From Ovis canadensis (lineage: Eukaryota; Chordata; Mammalia; Artiodactyla; Bovidae), in assembly GCF_042477335.2 (NCBI RefSeq), contig NC_091260.1, forward strand, positions 58,243,501 through 58,307,500: a stretch of DNA of 64,000 bases, given 5' to 3'. The notes beneath the pieces are model-generated. The model made no database searches. It had not been told where the DNA came from and worked only from the letters and a program-made list of their open reading frames with translations. The translations under genes were made by a program, and so were the position numbers. Positions within the stretch are counted from its first letter, which is position 1. Every line of letters begins with the position of its first letter. Of this stretch, positions 33,490 through 45,184 are shown piece after piece.

Positions 33490-35510
33490 CTGTGAGTATG
33501 GTTTCAGTGTGTCTTCCCTCTGATGCCCTCTTTCAACACCTACCATCTTACTTGGGTTTCTCTTACCTTGGATGTGGGGTATCTCCTCAGCTGCTCCAGC
33601 AAAGCGCAGCCACTGCTCCTTACCTTGGATGAGGGGTACCTCCTCACCACAGCCCCTCCTGACCTTGAATGTGGAATAGCTCCTCTAGGTCCTTCTGCAT
33701 CCACACAGCCACCACTCCTTGGACCTGGGGTTGCTCCTCCCGGTCGCCGCCCCTGACCTCGGACTGGGGTAGCTCCTCCAGGCTTCTGCCCCCGACCTCG
33801 GACATGGGGCAGCTCCTCTCGGCTGCGCTAAGTGTGCCGGTTGCAGCCGCCTGCACTTATCACACTAGGACCACAGCCTTGTCTAACTCAATGAAACTAA
33901 GCCATGTCTGTGAGGTCATCCAAGACGAGCGGGTCATGATGGAGAGGTCTCACAGAATGTGATCCACTGGAGAAGGGAATGGCAAACCACTTCAGTATTC
34001 TTGCCTTGAGAACCCCATGAACAGTATAAAAAGGCAAAATGATAGGATACTGAAAGAGGTAATCCCCAGGGCAGCAGGTACCTAATATGCTACTGGAGGT
34101 CAGTGGAGAAATAACTTCAGAAAGAATGAAGGGATGTGGCCAAAGCAAAAACAAAACCCAGTTGTGGATGTGACTGGTGACAGAAGCAAGGTCCGAGGCT
34201 GTAAAGAGCAATATTGCATAGGAACCTGGAATGTCAGGTCCATGAATCAAGGCAAATTGGAAGTGGCAAGAGTGAACGTTGACATTCTAGGAATCAGCAA
34301 ACTAAAATGGACTGCAATGGGTGAATTTAACTCAGATGACCATTATATCTACTATTGCAGGGAGGAATCCCTTAGAAGAAATGGAGTAGTCATCATGGTC
34401 AACAAAAGAGTCCAAAATGCAGTACTTGGATGCAATCTCAAAAACGACAGAATGATCTCTGTTCATTTCCAAGGCAAACCATTCAATATCACAGTAATCC
34501 AAGTCTATGCCCCAACCAGCAAAGCTGAAGAAGCTGAAGTTGAACATTCTATGAAGACAAGTTAGAACTGGACATGGAACAACAGACTGGTTCCAAATAG
34601 GAAAAGGAGTACATCAAGGCTGTATATTGTCACTCTGCTCATTTAACTTATATGCAGAGTACATCATGAGAAACACAGGTCTGGAAGAAGTGCAAGCTGG
34701 AATCAAGATTGCCTGGAGAAGTATCAATAACCTCAGATATGCAGATGACACCACCCTTATGGCAGAAAGTGAAGAGGAACTCAAAAGCCTCTTGATGAAA
34801 GTGAAAGAGGAGAGTGAAAAAGTTGGCTTAAAGCTCAACATTCAGAAAACGAAGATCATGACATCTGGTCCCATCACTTCATGGGAAAGAGATGGGGAAA
34901 CAACGGAAACAGTGTCAGACTATTTTGGGGGGCTCCAAAATCACTGCAGATGGTGACTGCAGCCATGAAATTAAAAGACGCTTACTCCTTGGAAGAAAAG
35001 TTATGACCAACCTAGATAGCGTATTGAAAAACAGAGACATTACTTTGCCAACAAATTTCCATCTTGTCAAGGCTATGGTTTTTCCTGCAGTCATGTATGG
35101 ATGCAAGAGTTGGACTGTGAAGAAAGCCGAGCGCCGAAGTATTGATGCTTTTGAACTGTGGTGTTGGAGAAGACTCTTGAGAGTCCCTTGGACTGCAAGG
35201 AATTCCAACCCTTCCATTCTGAAGGGGATCAGCCCCGGGATTTCTTTGGAAGGAAGATGCTAAAGCTGAAGCTCCAGTACTTTGGCCACCTCATGAGAAG
35301 TGTTGACTCATTGGCAAAGACTCTGATGCTGGGAGTAATTGGGGGCCGGAGGAAAAGGGGACAACAGAGGATGAGATGGCTGGATTGCATCACTGACTTG
35401 ATGGATGTGAGTCTGAGTGAATTCCGGAAGTTGGTGTTGGACCAGGAGGCCTGACGTGCTGCGATTCATGGGGTCACAAAGAGTTGGACATGACTGAACG
35501 ACTGAACTGA
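33490..35510 (+). mobile_element. BovB LINE with both termini but no centre, 11-bp target duplication
   Basis: The only copy here with the full 5' end: 5' leader (33490-33560), GC-rich iterated motif (33564-33818), 5' UTR to about 34200, and endonuclease start to 34560. It then jumps to the RT just before its catalytic block at about 34565 (YADD intact at 34738-34749), and continues through the C-terminal domain to the actga tail. Flanks acaaatatttt at 33479-33489 and 35511-35521 are identical, so the ~1.6 kb central loss happened before or during insertion, or later inside the element. It cannot encode the full polyprotein. Confidence 0.94.
33564..33818 (+). promoter_or_regulatory. Iterated GC-rich motif in BovB 5' UTR (six copies)
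   Basis: A ~25-base motif of the form accttgga-nn-tggggta-n-ctcctc recurs at 33564-33588, 33621-33645, 33661-33685, 33717-33739, 33754-33778 and 33793-33818. Position at the extreme 5' end of a LINE suggests part of the internal promoter, which is inference. The region is CpG-richer than anything else in the window. Confidence 0.6.
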
Positions 35511-35521
35511 ACAAATATTTT

Positions 35522-35999
35522 AGGCATCTATTAATATAAAACAAGTATCTTAAATAAAATACAATACTTTATACTTGGCTATTTTTTCAAATTTTTGTTG
35601 TTCAAGGAAAGTCTTAAGCTTTTTGTTGACAACTTCGATTTGCCAGCATTCTGGTAGATCTTACAAGAGAATAATTTAAATAAGGTAAATTTAATAGATA
35701 TATAAGAAAATGTGGTTATGTAAATTACTTATTAGATTATTAATTTATTGTTTGAACTACTATTCATGATTATGTAGCAAACATTTTCTTAGATTTGGGA
35801 AAATGTGATCATTACCCTTTCTCCAAAAAAAAAAAAAAAAAAAGAAAGAAAGAAAAAAAGAATTAAACTATCAGCTTTTAAAATCATCAATTAAAATGGG
35901 AAACAGTGATCTTTAACTCATCCCTATAAGCCTGGAGGATATAAAATTTAGCATAGTCCTTATGAAAGATTAAAGTCTTGATTTAGAGCACCTTGCCAT
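35522..35999. repeat. Anonymous DNA with an A-rich run
   Basis: An A run of 19 followed by gaaa repeats lies at 35825-35860. It may be the tail of a decayed SINE, but no body is recognisable upstream. Confidence 0.6.
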
Positions 36000-36010
36000 T
36001 TAGATTATCT

Positions 36011-36277
36011 GCTGCTAAGTCTCTTCAGTCATGTCCAACTCTGTGCAACCCCATAGACGGCAGCCCACCAGGCTCTCCCATCCCTGGGATTCTCCAGGCA
36101 AATACACTGGAGTGGGCTGCCATTTCCTTCTCCAATGCAGAAAAGTGAAAAGTGAAAGTGAATTCGCTCAGTCATGTCTGACTTTTCGTAACCCCGTGGA
36201 CTGCAGCCTACCAGACTCCTCGGTCCATGGAATTTTCCAGACAAGAGTACTGGAGTGGGGTTCCATAGCCTTCTCCA
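36011..36277 (-). mobile_element. Bov-A2 SINE (dimer), 11-bp target duplication
   Basis: Both monomers are present on the minus strand with a short AGC tail. ttagattatct at 36000-36010 and 36278-36288 is identical. Confidence 0.92.
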
Positions 36278-36392
36278 TTAGATTATCTAAATGTATACAA
36301 TTATCAATAGTCATAGTGGTATAAACAGTGAGGTATCAATAGTACAGTATACTACACATCATTAAAATCAGAAAAATTTAATTAATATCTGC

Positions 36393-36733
36393 ATTCATTT
36401 GCTAGAAATGCCATAGCAAAGTACTACAGTGGCTTAAAAATCTCATACTTCTAGAGGCTAGAAGCTCATATCAATGTATTAGCAGAGTTGCTTTCTACTG
36501 AGACTTCTCTCCAAAGCTTATAAAAGGTCCTTTTCTTGCTCTATCTTCTTGTGATCTTTCCTCTATATGCAGGTGGATCCAAATTTTCTTTTTATAAGGG
36601 CTCACCTGAAAGATACCATTTTAACTTGATTATCCCTTTTCAAGTGTCCATTTCTAAATGCAATCACATTCTGAGGTACAGAGTGTTAGGACTTCAACAT
36701 AGGTAGTTTGGTGAGATACAACTCATACAGTGA
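36393..36733 (-). mobile_element. MLT1-like LTR (ERVL-MaLR)
   Basis: LTR end block at 36393-36430 and the cacattctgaggtac / aggacttcaacat blocks at 36667-36703, all inverted relative to 23057-23362. Solo LTR, no internal sequence. Confidence 0.78.
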
Positions 36734-37063
36734 CAAAATTTTAACATGAAGTAATTGCTGTCAAATTTGTGCATGGGAAAAATTAACTTAGTAAAACTGC
36801 ACAGAATTATACTGAATATATCAAACTCATTTTGAGTGATAACAGATAAACGATTATGTTAACATTTAAATTATATGCCAAGTATGTATTTTATGCATAA
36901 TTAAAATTATAACAAATTATAAATACAGCTGCTGAAAGTATTAAAAAGGAAAATGCACTAAATAAATTTTAAAAAATTATGACATAAATACAAGCAGAAA
37001 TAAACTGCAAACTCTAGTAAATACTATTAGCATCAAATAAAGGTTGTTCAAGAGCAAATTATT
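36734..37063. other. AT-rich, nothing recognised
   Basis: No repeat or coding pattern beyond short A/T runs. Confidence 0.5.
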
Positions 37064-37077
37064 AAGAATTAAAATTG

Positions 37078-37318
37078 GTGGGACTTCCCTGGTAGTCCAC
37101 TGGCTAAGACTCTGCACTCCCAATGCAGGAGGCTCAGGTTCAATCCCTGGTCAGGGAACTAGATCCCACATGCTATAATTGTTTGCATGCTGCAATGAAG
37201 AGTTCATGCGACAAATAAAGATCCTACATGCATTCTGTAATGAAGGTTGAAGATCCCATGTCCTACAACCAAGACCTGAAACATCCAAATGAATGAATGA
37301 ATAAATAAATATTTTTAA
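37078..37318 (+). mobile_element. CHR-type tRNA-Glu SINE, 14-bp target duplication
   Basis: Starts ggtgggacttccctgg, with box-B-like ggttcaatccctgg at 37138-37151, a CHR-type body without the BovB tail of Bov-tA, and an aatgaatgaataaataaat end. aagaattaaaattg flanks at 37064-37077 and 37319-37332. Confidence 0.88.
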
Positions 37319-37507
37319 AAGAATTAAAATTGATAACACTATTAAATATAAGCAGAAATATCAAATGGCCCATAACTATGAATAATGTGCAGATCAATTT
37401 ACTTTATAAACAAGTAGGTGCCAGGAAAGTCCATTTTTAAGTAACAATTCAAATTAAATTCCTTTTACAGTTCTTCTCCACTGAAAATAGAAATAAGTTT
37501 AATAGAC

Positions 37508-37820
37508 TTATTAAATATCCCAAAGACATCAGTGACCCAACCTTGGTACCTGTAAATATATTAATTTACACGGCATGAGTTTTTGCAGATGTGAATAGAT
37601 TAAGGATTTTGAGATAGGGAGCTTATTTTGAATTTGCTGATGGACCCCAAATAATCCAGAGTCTTTCTAAGAGGGATTACCCAGGCTCAAGGTGATTACG
37701 AAACAAAGAGAAAAAGTGATGTAATGACAGAAACACAGACAGAATTTAAGATGCTACACTGCCACTTTCAGTGTGTATGAAGAAGTCACAAAACATGAAA
37801 CCAGGGCAACCTCTGAAAGT
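37508..37820 (+). mobile_element. MLT1-like LTR, left part, split by Bov-tA
   Basis: Typical blocks (gcagatgtgaatagattaagg at about 37588) run to 37820. The LTR continues at 38039 after the SINE. Confidence 0.75.
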
Positions 37821-38038
37821 CGAATGCTTCCCTGGTGACTCAGATGGTAAACAATCTTCCTGTAATGTGGGAAACCTGGGTTCGATCCCTGGGTTTGAAG
37901 GTTCCATGGAAAAGGGAATGACAACCCACTCCAGTGTTCTTGCCTAGAAAATTCCATGGACAGAGTCAGCTGGTGGGTTACAGTTCTACAGTCTATGGGA
38001 TCACAAACAGTCAGACATGACTGAACAACTAACACTTT
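37821..38038 (+). mobile_element. Bov-tA SINE inside an MLT1 LTR, 9-bp target duplication
   Basis: Complete head and body. Flanks tctgaaagt (37812-37820) and tctggaagt (38039-38047) match at 8 of 9. Confidence 0.88.
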
Positions 38039-38235
38039 TCTGGAAGTTGGTAAGGTTAAGGAAACAGGTTGTTCCCCAAACCCTCCAGAATGAACTAATT
38101 CTTCTAACAGCTTTGTTTTGGACAGTGAGACTGATTTTATATTTCTGACTTCCAGCACTATAATTTAGTAAATTTGTGCTGTTTTAAGATGCTAGGTTTA
38201 TGGCAATTTGTTACAGCTACAAGAGTAAATTATTG
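38039..38235 (+). mobile_element. MLT1-like LTR, right part
   Basis: Contains the LTR 3' blocks (ttgtgctgttttaagatgctagg at 38175-38197, ggcaatttgttacag at about 38201) and ends near 38235. Confidence 0.75.
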
Positions 38236-38955
38236 CACCTGGGAATTGGAACAAACTTTCTCAAGGCCAAGTGGAAATGTGGGAGCCCTACTCTGAGCTT
38301 AGAGACAACAAGGAAAGTCTCTTTTCTTGTCAGTCATGGAATGATCTGAGTCCCTTTCTCAAAATATGAAAGCCAAAGGTTCTCTCTCCCATGATTCCTT
38401 GATTGAACAGAAAAATCCTTGAAATTGTTGTATTTCAGTACTCAGAATTGAACTACCCTAGATAAACTGCAAGCCATTCTTTCTGAGGTTATGCTTCTAA
38501 GTTTGAGTGTGGTTACAAAACCTGGCTTTGTGCTCAGCTCTGGATAGTGACAAACAGTCTCTGGGTATTTTGTGCATTACCTTTTCCCCCTCATTATCAA
38601 TACATTTCTCCAGTCTGTCTCCTCTAAGATACATAGTCTGCTTATGAATTAATGAATATGAAAAATCCCAGCACAATCTCTTATTGGCTTGAGCAAGAAC
38701 ATTAAAGCAAATAATAATAATAGTTTGAGTTAGCCTAAAGGAACAACTAAGACATACTCAATCCCAGAGATTCTGTTTTTGTTCTTGTTGTTTGTTTATT
38801 TGTTTTTCACCATTCTTACAGCACTAGGGAAGCTTTCTTCCTTTCTCTTCTGCCAAGTTACACACTGTAATTTTACAATAAAATTGAAGTTTATGTATCA
38901 GTAATTATGAGCCTGAGAATGGATGAGCCTTAGCTCATTTATTATCAAGCAAAGG
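38236..38955. other. No feature recognised
   Basis: Less AT-rich than most gaps, with a tttg-rich run near 38776-38805. It directly follows an LTR 3' end but shows no retroviral landmark. Confidence 0.45.
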
Positions 38956-39534
38956 CAGATTTTATTTTCTTGGTCTCCAAAATCACTGTGGACAATGACT
39001 GCAGTCTTGAAATGAAAAGACACCTGCTCCTTAGAAGAAAAGCTATGACAAACCAGACAGCCTATTAAAAAGCAGATATATCACTTTGCTTACAAAGGTC
39101 CATATAGTCAAAGCTATGGTTTTTCCAGTAGTCATGTATGAATATGAGAGTGGACCATAAAGAAAGATGAGAATTGATGCTTTTGAACTGTGGTGTTGGA
39201 GAAGATTCTTGAGAGTCCCTTGGACTGCAAGGAGACCAAATTAGTCAATCCTAAAAGAAATCAATCCTGAATATTCATTGGAAGGACTGATGCTGAAGCT
39301 CCAATACTTTGGCCATGTAATGAGAAGAGCTGACTCATTTCAAAAGACCCTGATGCTGGGAAAGACTGAGGGCAGGAGAATAAGGGGACAACGCAAGATG
39401 AGATGGTTGGATATCATCACTGATTCAATGGGTATATGTTTGAGCAAACTCCAGAAGATAGTTAAGGACAGGGAGGCCTGGCGTGCTTCAGTCCATGGAG
39501 TTTCAAAGAGTTGGACATGACTGAGCTACTGAAC
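38956..39534 (+). mobile_element. BovB LINE 3' end
   Basis: It starts just after the RT catalytic region (actttattttcttgg block) and runs through the C-terminal domain and a weak actga tail. An 80-codon frame survives (39278-39520). Confidence 0.9.
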
Positions 39535-41311
39535 AACTCAAAAAGAAGATGGCCTTGACTTAAAAAGCTTTGTCTATTTAATTCCTAAGTTATTTAAGTA
39601 AAATATAATTAGTATGTTTCAAGACTTCAATCTTACTTAGAACATTCCATGGAAACAAATCTATAGGAAGAATATAACATCTAGATATCTTCTCATCCTG
39701 AATTCTTCACTCTTCATATTTACATGTTAAAGAGTCATGACCTGAACAATACCTAACACCCATATCATCAGGAAAGTTTTAAATAAAATAAATTATCTTA
39801 GGTTTCAAACTGCTGCAGCTCCCTGCTCTTGTGATCTTATTTAGTTGTTGCCCCAGGATCCTAAATAATATAATACATACCTTGAGTGGATAGAGGTGGA
39901 TAGTGAATCAGTGAAGATTAATATTATAAGTATCTAAGATTTAGAGTTTTGGGATTTTTCAAGTTTAAATCATGTAACCAAGCACAATATAGGCATAATA
40001 TTTCAATAATATTTAAGAAATTGAATTTATTGTATTGCAGTTGTTGCTTGGTTGATAAAACATTACAGTATATTCTTTAAATAATAATTTGAAATTTTCT
40101 ATTAAATCAATCTCAAATATATAATTTGTGGCATTTTATATTTATATTTTTCATCAAAGTGGCATTTTTAATGAGATGAATATTGGACTGAACAACTAAT
40201 TTCATTGTTAATCTTTCACTTTGGCATCCCATTCTATTTATTTTAATTATATTGCTTCATGGATATTATTAATTCTTCATATGATATATTAGCTTATGCA
40301 TTTTTAACAAGACAAATTGTGCTATAAAGAGAACAATAATATAATGAAATTTCTTTAAGCTAAAAGCAGAAATTTTGACATTAATATATATTTTTCAAAA
40401 AAACAAAAATATTTTATTTAAATTGGTCATTCTTAACACAATATGTTTACTAGTTTTTAAGATAGTAAAGCATAACTTAAGGATTGCCTAATGTAATTAA
40501 ATAAAACAGTACAATATTGACAGAATGCAGTTATCTTTCATGGTGACATGATATTTAGAAACAATTTAGAAAAATAAGAAGCAAACTATTTATAAAGTTA
40601 TAAGCATTTAAATGAGACAGTATGAAAAATAAAATAATTGCATTTTCCCATATGAATGTCTTTTGTGATTTGTAGAAATTTTCTTTTCACTCAATGATTT
40701 TACTTTTTTGAGCATGGAAAATATGATTACAAGATGAATCAATTCTAATGAAATGAAAATATTTCCAGTAAAGTAGCTTGATTATTTCAAATATTATGTA
40801 TACTTGTTTGTATACTTAATGAAGTCATCCATTTCTGCCATCTTTGCTATTATTCAACATTGTCTTATTAAAACAAATGGATTAAGAGAATAAAAATAAA
40901 TATGAGATCATACATACCAATAGACAGAATATATAGGCATTATTTTTTTTTATACAGACCATTATTGCTTATGCAAGAAAAAACACAAGAAATTATAACA
41001 AATTCATTAAAATTACAAAGCAAGTGTTCTATTACATATCTATTAAATAGATGTAATATCCATACATCTATTACATATCCATTAAAACTGCAAAGCTTGC
41101 AATTATGGTAAATGGAGAAAATGATCAGTTCTTCACATCTCTATGTGTCTTTTACAATGTGACTTCACAGCTCCTCCTATGTGTAGCTTGGGTGTATTCA
41201 TTTGACTCTTTGGTGATGCCTTTGTCAATAAACAAAATTTGACCAATGACTTGAGAGTAAATGTGATACATACAGAGACTTTAAAAGCATTTGCACACTT
41301 GAGTAGTTCTC
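39535..41311. other. 1.8 kb AT-rich, no element recognised
   Basis: A short direct repeat (ctattacatat) occurs twice at about 41029 and 41065. Otherwise anonymous, with no credible gene. Confidence 0.5.
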
Positions 41312-41321
41312 TCTTTCTGTT

Positions 41322-41531
41322 CAGGGATTCTCATGTAACTCTTGGTAAAGAATCCACCTGCCAGTGCAGGAGAAGTGGATTTGATCTCTAGGTCAGGAAG
41401 ATACTCTGGAGAAGGAAAGAGCAACACACTCCATTATTCTTGGTTGGAAAATACCATGGACAGAAGGGCCTGGTAGGCTACAGCCCATGGAGTTGCAAAT
41501 GTCAGACACAGCTGAGTGACTAAACAACAAA
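41322..41531 (+). mobile_element. Bov-tA SINE, 10-bp target duplication
   Basis: Head to aacaacaa tail. tctttctgtt is at 41312-41321 and 41532-41541. Confidence 0.9.
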
Positions 41532-41757
41532 TCTTTCTGTTATTGAACTAATCCAGACATCTAGGAGGGGTACATAGCCAAGCTAGCTCCATCACCCCAA
41601 CACATATCAAACCAACAAACAGAAATATAAGTAAGGCCATCCTAAAAAATCAGCCCCATCAACTGAACTTTGAAGCCAGACAAGTTGAATTATATCAACA
41701 TTTTTTGTCATTGGTCTTCTGGTTTTTGAACATTTTAAGTAGGGTGGTAGTGATAAT

Positions 41758-41939
41758 CTCCCAGGCGACATTAGTGGTAAAGAACCTGCCTGCCAATGCG
41801 GCAGACATAAGAGATGTAGGTTCAATCTTGGGGCTGGAATATTCCCTAGAAAAGGAAATGGCAACCTACTCCAGCATTCTTGTCTGGAGAAGCCCACGGA
41901 CTGAGGAGAATGGCAGGCCACAGTCCACAGGGTCACAGT
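41758..41939 (+). mobile_element. Bov-tA SINE, head and body, split near its end by BovB
   Basis: Normal up to ccacagggtcacagt at 41939, where the long BovB begins. The last ~20 bases of this SINE (agacacaactgaactaac) are found at 45111-45128 on the far side of the BovB. Confidence 0.88.
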
Positions 41940-44900
41940 TCAGTTCAGTTCAGTTCACTTCAGTTGCTCAGTCATGTCCAACTCTTTGCGACCCCATGGA
42001 TCACAGCGCACCAGGCCTCCCTGTCCATCACCAACTCCCGGAGTTCACTCAGACTCACGTCCATTGAGTCAGTGATGCCATCCAGCCATCTCATTCTCGG
42101 TTGTCCCCTTCTTCTCCTGCCTCCAATCCCTTCCAGCATCATGAGTCAACTCTTCCCATGAGGTGGCCAAAGTACTGGAGTTTCTGCTTTAGTGTCATTC
42201 CTTCCAAAGAAATCCCAGGGTTGATCTCCTTCAGAATGGACTGGTTGGATCTCCTTGCAGTCCAAGGGACTCTCAAGAGTCTTCTCCAACACCACAGTTC
42301 AAAAGCATCAATTCTTTGGCGCTCAGCCTTCTTCACAGTCCAACTCTCACATTCATACATGACTACTGGAAAAACGATAGCCTTGCCTAGGCAGACCTTA
42401 GTTGGCCAAGTAATGTCTCTGCTTTTGAATATGCTATCTAGGTTGGTCACAACTTTTCTTCCAAGGAGTAAGTGCCTTTTAATTTCATGGCTGCAATCAC
42501 CATCTGCAGTGATTTTGGAGCCCCCAAAAATAAAGTCTGACACTGTTTTCACTGTTTCTCCATTTCCCATGGAGTGATGGGACCGAATGCCATGATCTTC
42601 GTTTTCTGAGTGTTGAGCTTTAAGTCAACTTTTTCACTCTCCTCTTTTACTTTCATCAAGAGGCTTTTTAGTTCCTCTTCACTTTCTGCCATAAGGGTTG
42701 TGTCATCTGTATATCTGAGGTTATTGATATTTCTCCTGACAATCTTGATTCCAGCTTGTGTTTCTTCCAGTCCAGCATTTCTCATGATGTACTCTGCATA
42801 TAAGTTAAATAAGCAGGGTGACAATATACAGCCTTGACATACTCCTTTTCGTATTTGGAACCAGTCTGTTGTTCCATGTCCACTTCTAACTGTTGCTTCC
42901 TGGCCAGTATACAGATTTCTCAAGAGGCAGGTTAGGTGGTCTGGTAATCCCATCTCTTTCAGAATTTTCCACAGTTTTTGTGATCCACACAGTCAAAGGC
43001 TTTGGCGTAGTCAGTAAAGTAGAAATAGATGTTTTTCTGGAACTCTCTTGCTTTTTCCATGATCTAGCGGATGTTGGCAATTTGATCTCTGGTTCCTCTG
43101 CCTTTTCTAAAACCAGCTTGAACATCAGGAAGTTAACGGTTCACATATTGCTGAGCCTAGCTTGGAGAATTTTGAGCATTACTTTACTAGCATGTGAGAT
43201 GAGTGCAATTGTGCGGTAGTTTGAGCGTTATTTGGCATTGCCTTTCTTTGGGATTGGAATGAAAACTGACCTTTTCCAGTCCTGTGGCCACTGCTGAGTT
43301 TTCCAAATTTGCTGGCATATTGAGTGCAGGACTTTCACAGCATCATCTTTCAGGATTTGAAATAGCTCCACTGGAATTTCATCACCTCCACTAGCTTTGT
43401 TCACAGTGATGCTTTCTAAGGCCCACTTGATTTCACATTCCAAGATGTCTGGTTCTAAATGAGAGATCACACAATCGTGATTATCTGGGTTGCAAAGATC
43501 CTTTTTGTACAGTTCTGTGTATTCTTGCCATCTCTTCTTAATATTTTCTACTTCTATTAGGTCCATACCATTTCTGTCCTTTATCGATCCCATCTTTGCA
43601 TGAAATGTTCCTTGGTATCTCTAATTTTCTTGAAAAGATATCTAGTCTTTCCCATTCTGTTATTTTCCTCTATTTCTTTGCATCGATCGCTGAAGAAGGC
43701 TTTCTTATCTCTTCTTGCTATTGTTTGGAACTCTTCATTCAGATGCTTATATCTTTCCTTTTGTCCTTGGCTTTTTGCTTCTCTTCTTTTCACAGCTATT
43801 TGTAAGGCTTCCCCAGACAGCCATTTTGCTTTTTTTCATTTCTTTCCCATGGGGATGGTCTTGATCCCTGTCTCCTGCACAATGTCATGAACCTCATTTC
43901 ATCGTTCATCACACACTCTATCTATCAGATCTAGGCCCTTACATCTATGTCTCACTTCCACTGTATAATCATAAGGGATTTGATTTAGGTCACACCTGAA
44001 TGGTCTATCGGTTTTCCCTGCTTTCTTCAATTTAAGTCTGAATTTGGTAATAAGTAATCCCTGATATGAGCCACAGTCAGCTCCTGGTCTTGTTTTTGTT
44101 GACTGTATAAGGCTTCTCCATCTTTGGCTACATAGAATATAATCAATCTGATTTCGGTGTGGACCATTTGGTGATGTCCATGTGTAGAGCCTTCTCTTGT
44201 GTTGTTGGAAGAGGGTGTTTGCTACCACCAGTGCATTTTCTTGGAAAAACTCTATTAGTCTTTGCCCTGCTTCATTCCACATTCCAAGGCCAAATTTGCC
44301 TGTTACTCCAGGTGTTTCTTGACTTCCTACTTTTGCATTCCAGTCCCTTATAGTGAAAAGGACATCTTTTTTGGGTGGTAGTTCTTGTATGTCTTCATAG
44401 AACCGTTCAACTTCAGCTTCTTCAGCGTTACTGGTTGGGGCATAGACTTGGATAACTGTGATATTGAATGGTTTGCCTTGGAAACGAACAGAGATCATTC
44501 TGTCGTTTTTGAGATTGCATCCAAGTACTGCATTTCGGACTCTTCTGTTGACCATGATGGCTACTCCATTTCTTCTGAGGGATTCCTGCCCACAGTAGTA
44601 TATATTATGGTCATCTGAGTTAAATTCACCCATTTCAGTCCATTTTAGTTTGCTGATTCCTAGAGTGTCAATGTTCACTCTTGCCATCTCCTGTTTGACC
44701 ACTTCCAATTTGCCTTGATTCATAGACCTGAGATTCCAGGTTCCTATGCAATATTGCTCTTTACAGCCTCGGACCTTGCTTTTATCACCAGTCACATCCA
44801 CAGCTGGGTATTGTTTTTGCTTTGGCTCCATCCCTTCATTCTTTCTGGAGTTATTTCTCCACTGACCTCCAGGAGCATATTGGGCACCTACTGACCTGGG

Positions 44901-45101
44901 GAGTACCTCTTTCAATATCCTATCATTTTGCCTTTTCATACTGTTCATGGGGTTCTCAAGGCAAGAATACTGAAGTGGTTTGCCATTCCCTTCTTCAGTG
45001 GACCACATTCTGTCAGACCTCTCCACCATGACCCATCCGTCTTGGGTTTCCCTGCGGGCATGGCTTAGTTTCATTGAGTTAGACAATGCTGTAGTCCTAG
45101 T
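41940..45101 (-). mobile_element. BovB LINE, longest copy in the window (endonuclease, RT, 3' end)
   Basis: Read on the minus strand: part of the 5' UTR (45101-44700), endonuclease (44700-43990), linker (43900-43590), RT (43590-42600), C-terminal domain and actga tail at 41940. A 405-codon frame covers 5' UTR to endonuclease end (45116-43899). After it the polyprotein is in at least five pieces, so there are several frameshifts or stops. Key sites are damaged: the endonuclease Ser-Asp-His is replaced by Ser-Tyr-Gln near 44070, and the RT motif is YTDD (42702-42713). The 5' GC-rich iterated motif is absent, so it is 5'-truncated. gtcacagt at 41932-41939 and 45102-45109 marks insertion into a Bov-tA. 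The best reference in this window for aligning the other BovB pieces. Confidence 0.95.
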
Positions 45102-45109
45102 GTCACAGT

Positions 45110-45130
45110 GAGACACAACTGAACTAACTT
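45110..45130 (+). mobile_element. Bov-tA SINE 3' remnant beyond the BovB insertion
   Basis: Short SINE end that completes the copy broken at 41939. Confidence 0.75.
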
Positions 45131-45184
45131 AGAACACAGAGTAGTATGTCATTAATTTGCCTTCCCTTAATCATATGTGATGTG

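Noticed and set aside
33564..33818. Regularly spaced repeats resembling a CRISPR array
   Set aside because: Repeats are imperfect, spacers are uneven and related in composition, the setting is mammalian, and the position is the BovB 5' UTR.
36001..36288. Short inverted similarity between the two Bov-A2 copies at 5.7 kb and 36 kb suggesting a rearrangement
   Set aside because: Each has its own target duplication, so both are independent insertions of the same SINE family.
37078..37318. Bov-tA call for this SINE
   Set aside because: The head is tRNA-Glu-like but the body lacks the BovB-type tail and has the CHR-type layout with its own 14-bp duplication.
43899..45116. 405-codon open frame, the longest in the window
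   Set aside because: It is BovB 5' UTR plus endonuclease. The catalytic Asp-His is replaced, the rest of the polyprotein is frameshifted and several other copies show the same region, so it is not a host gene.
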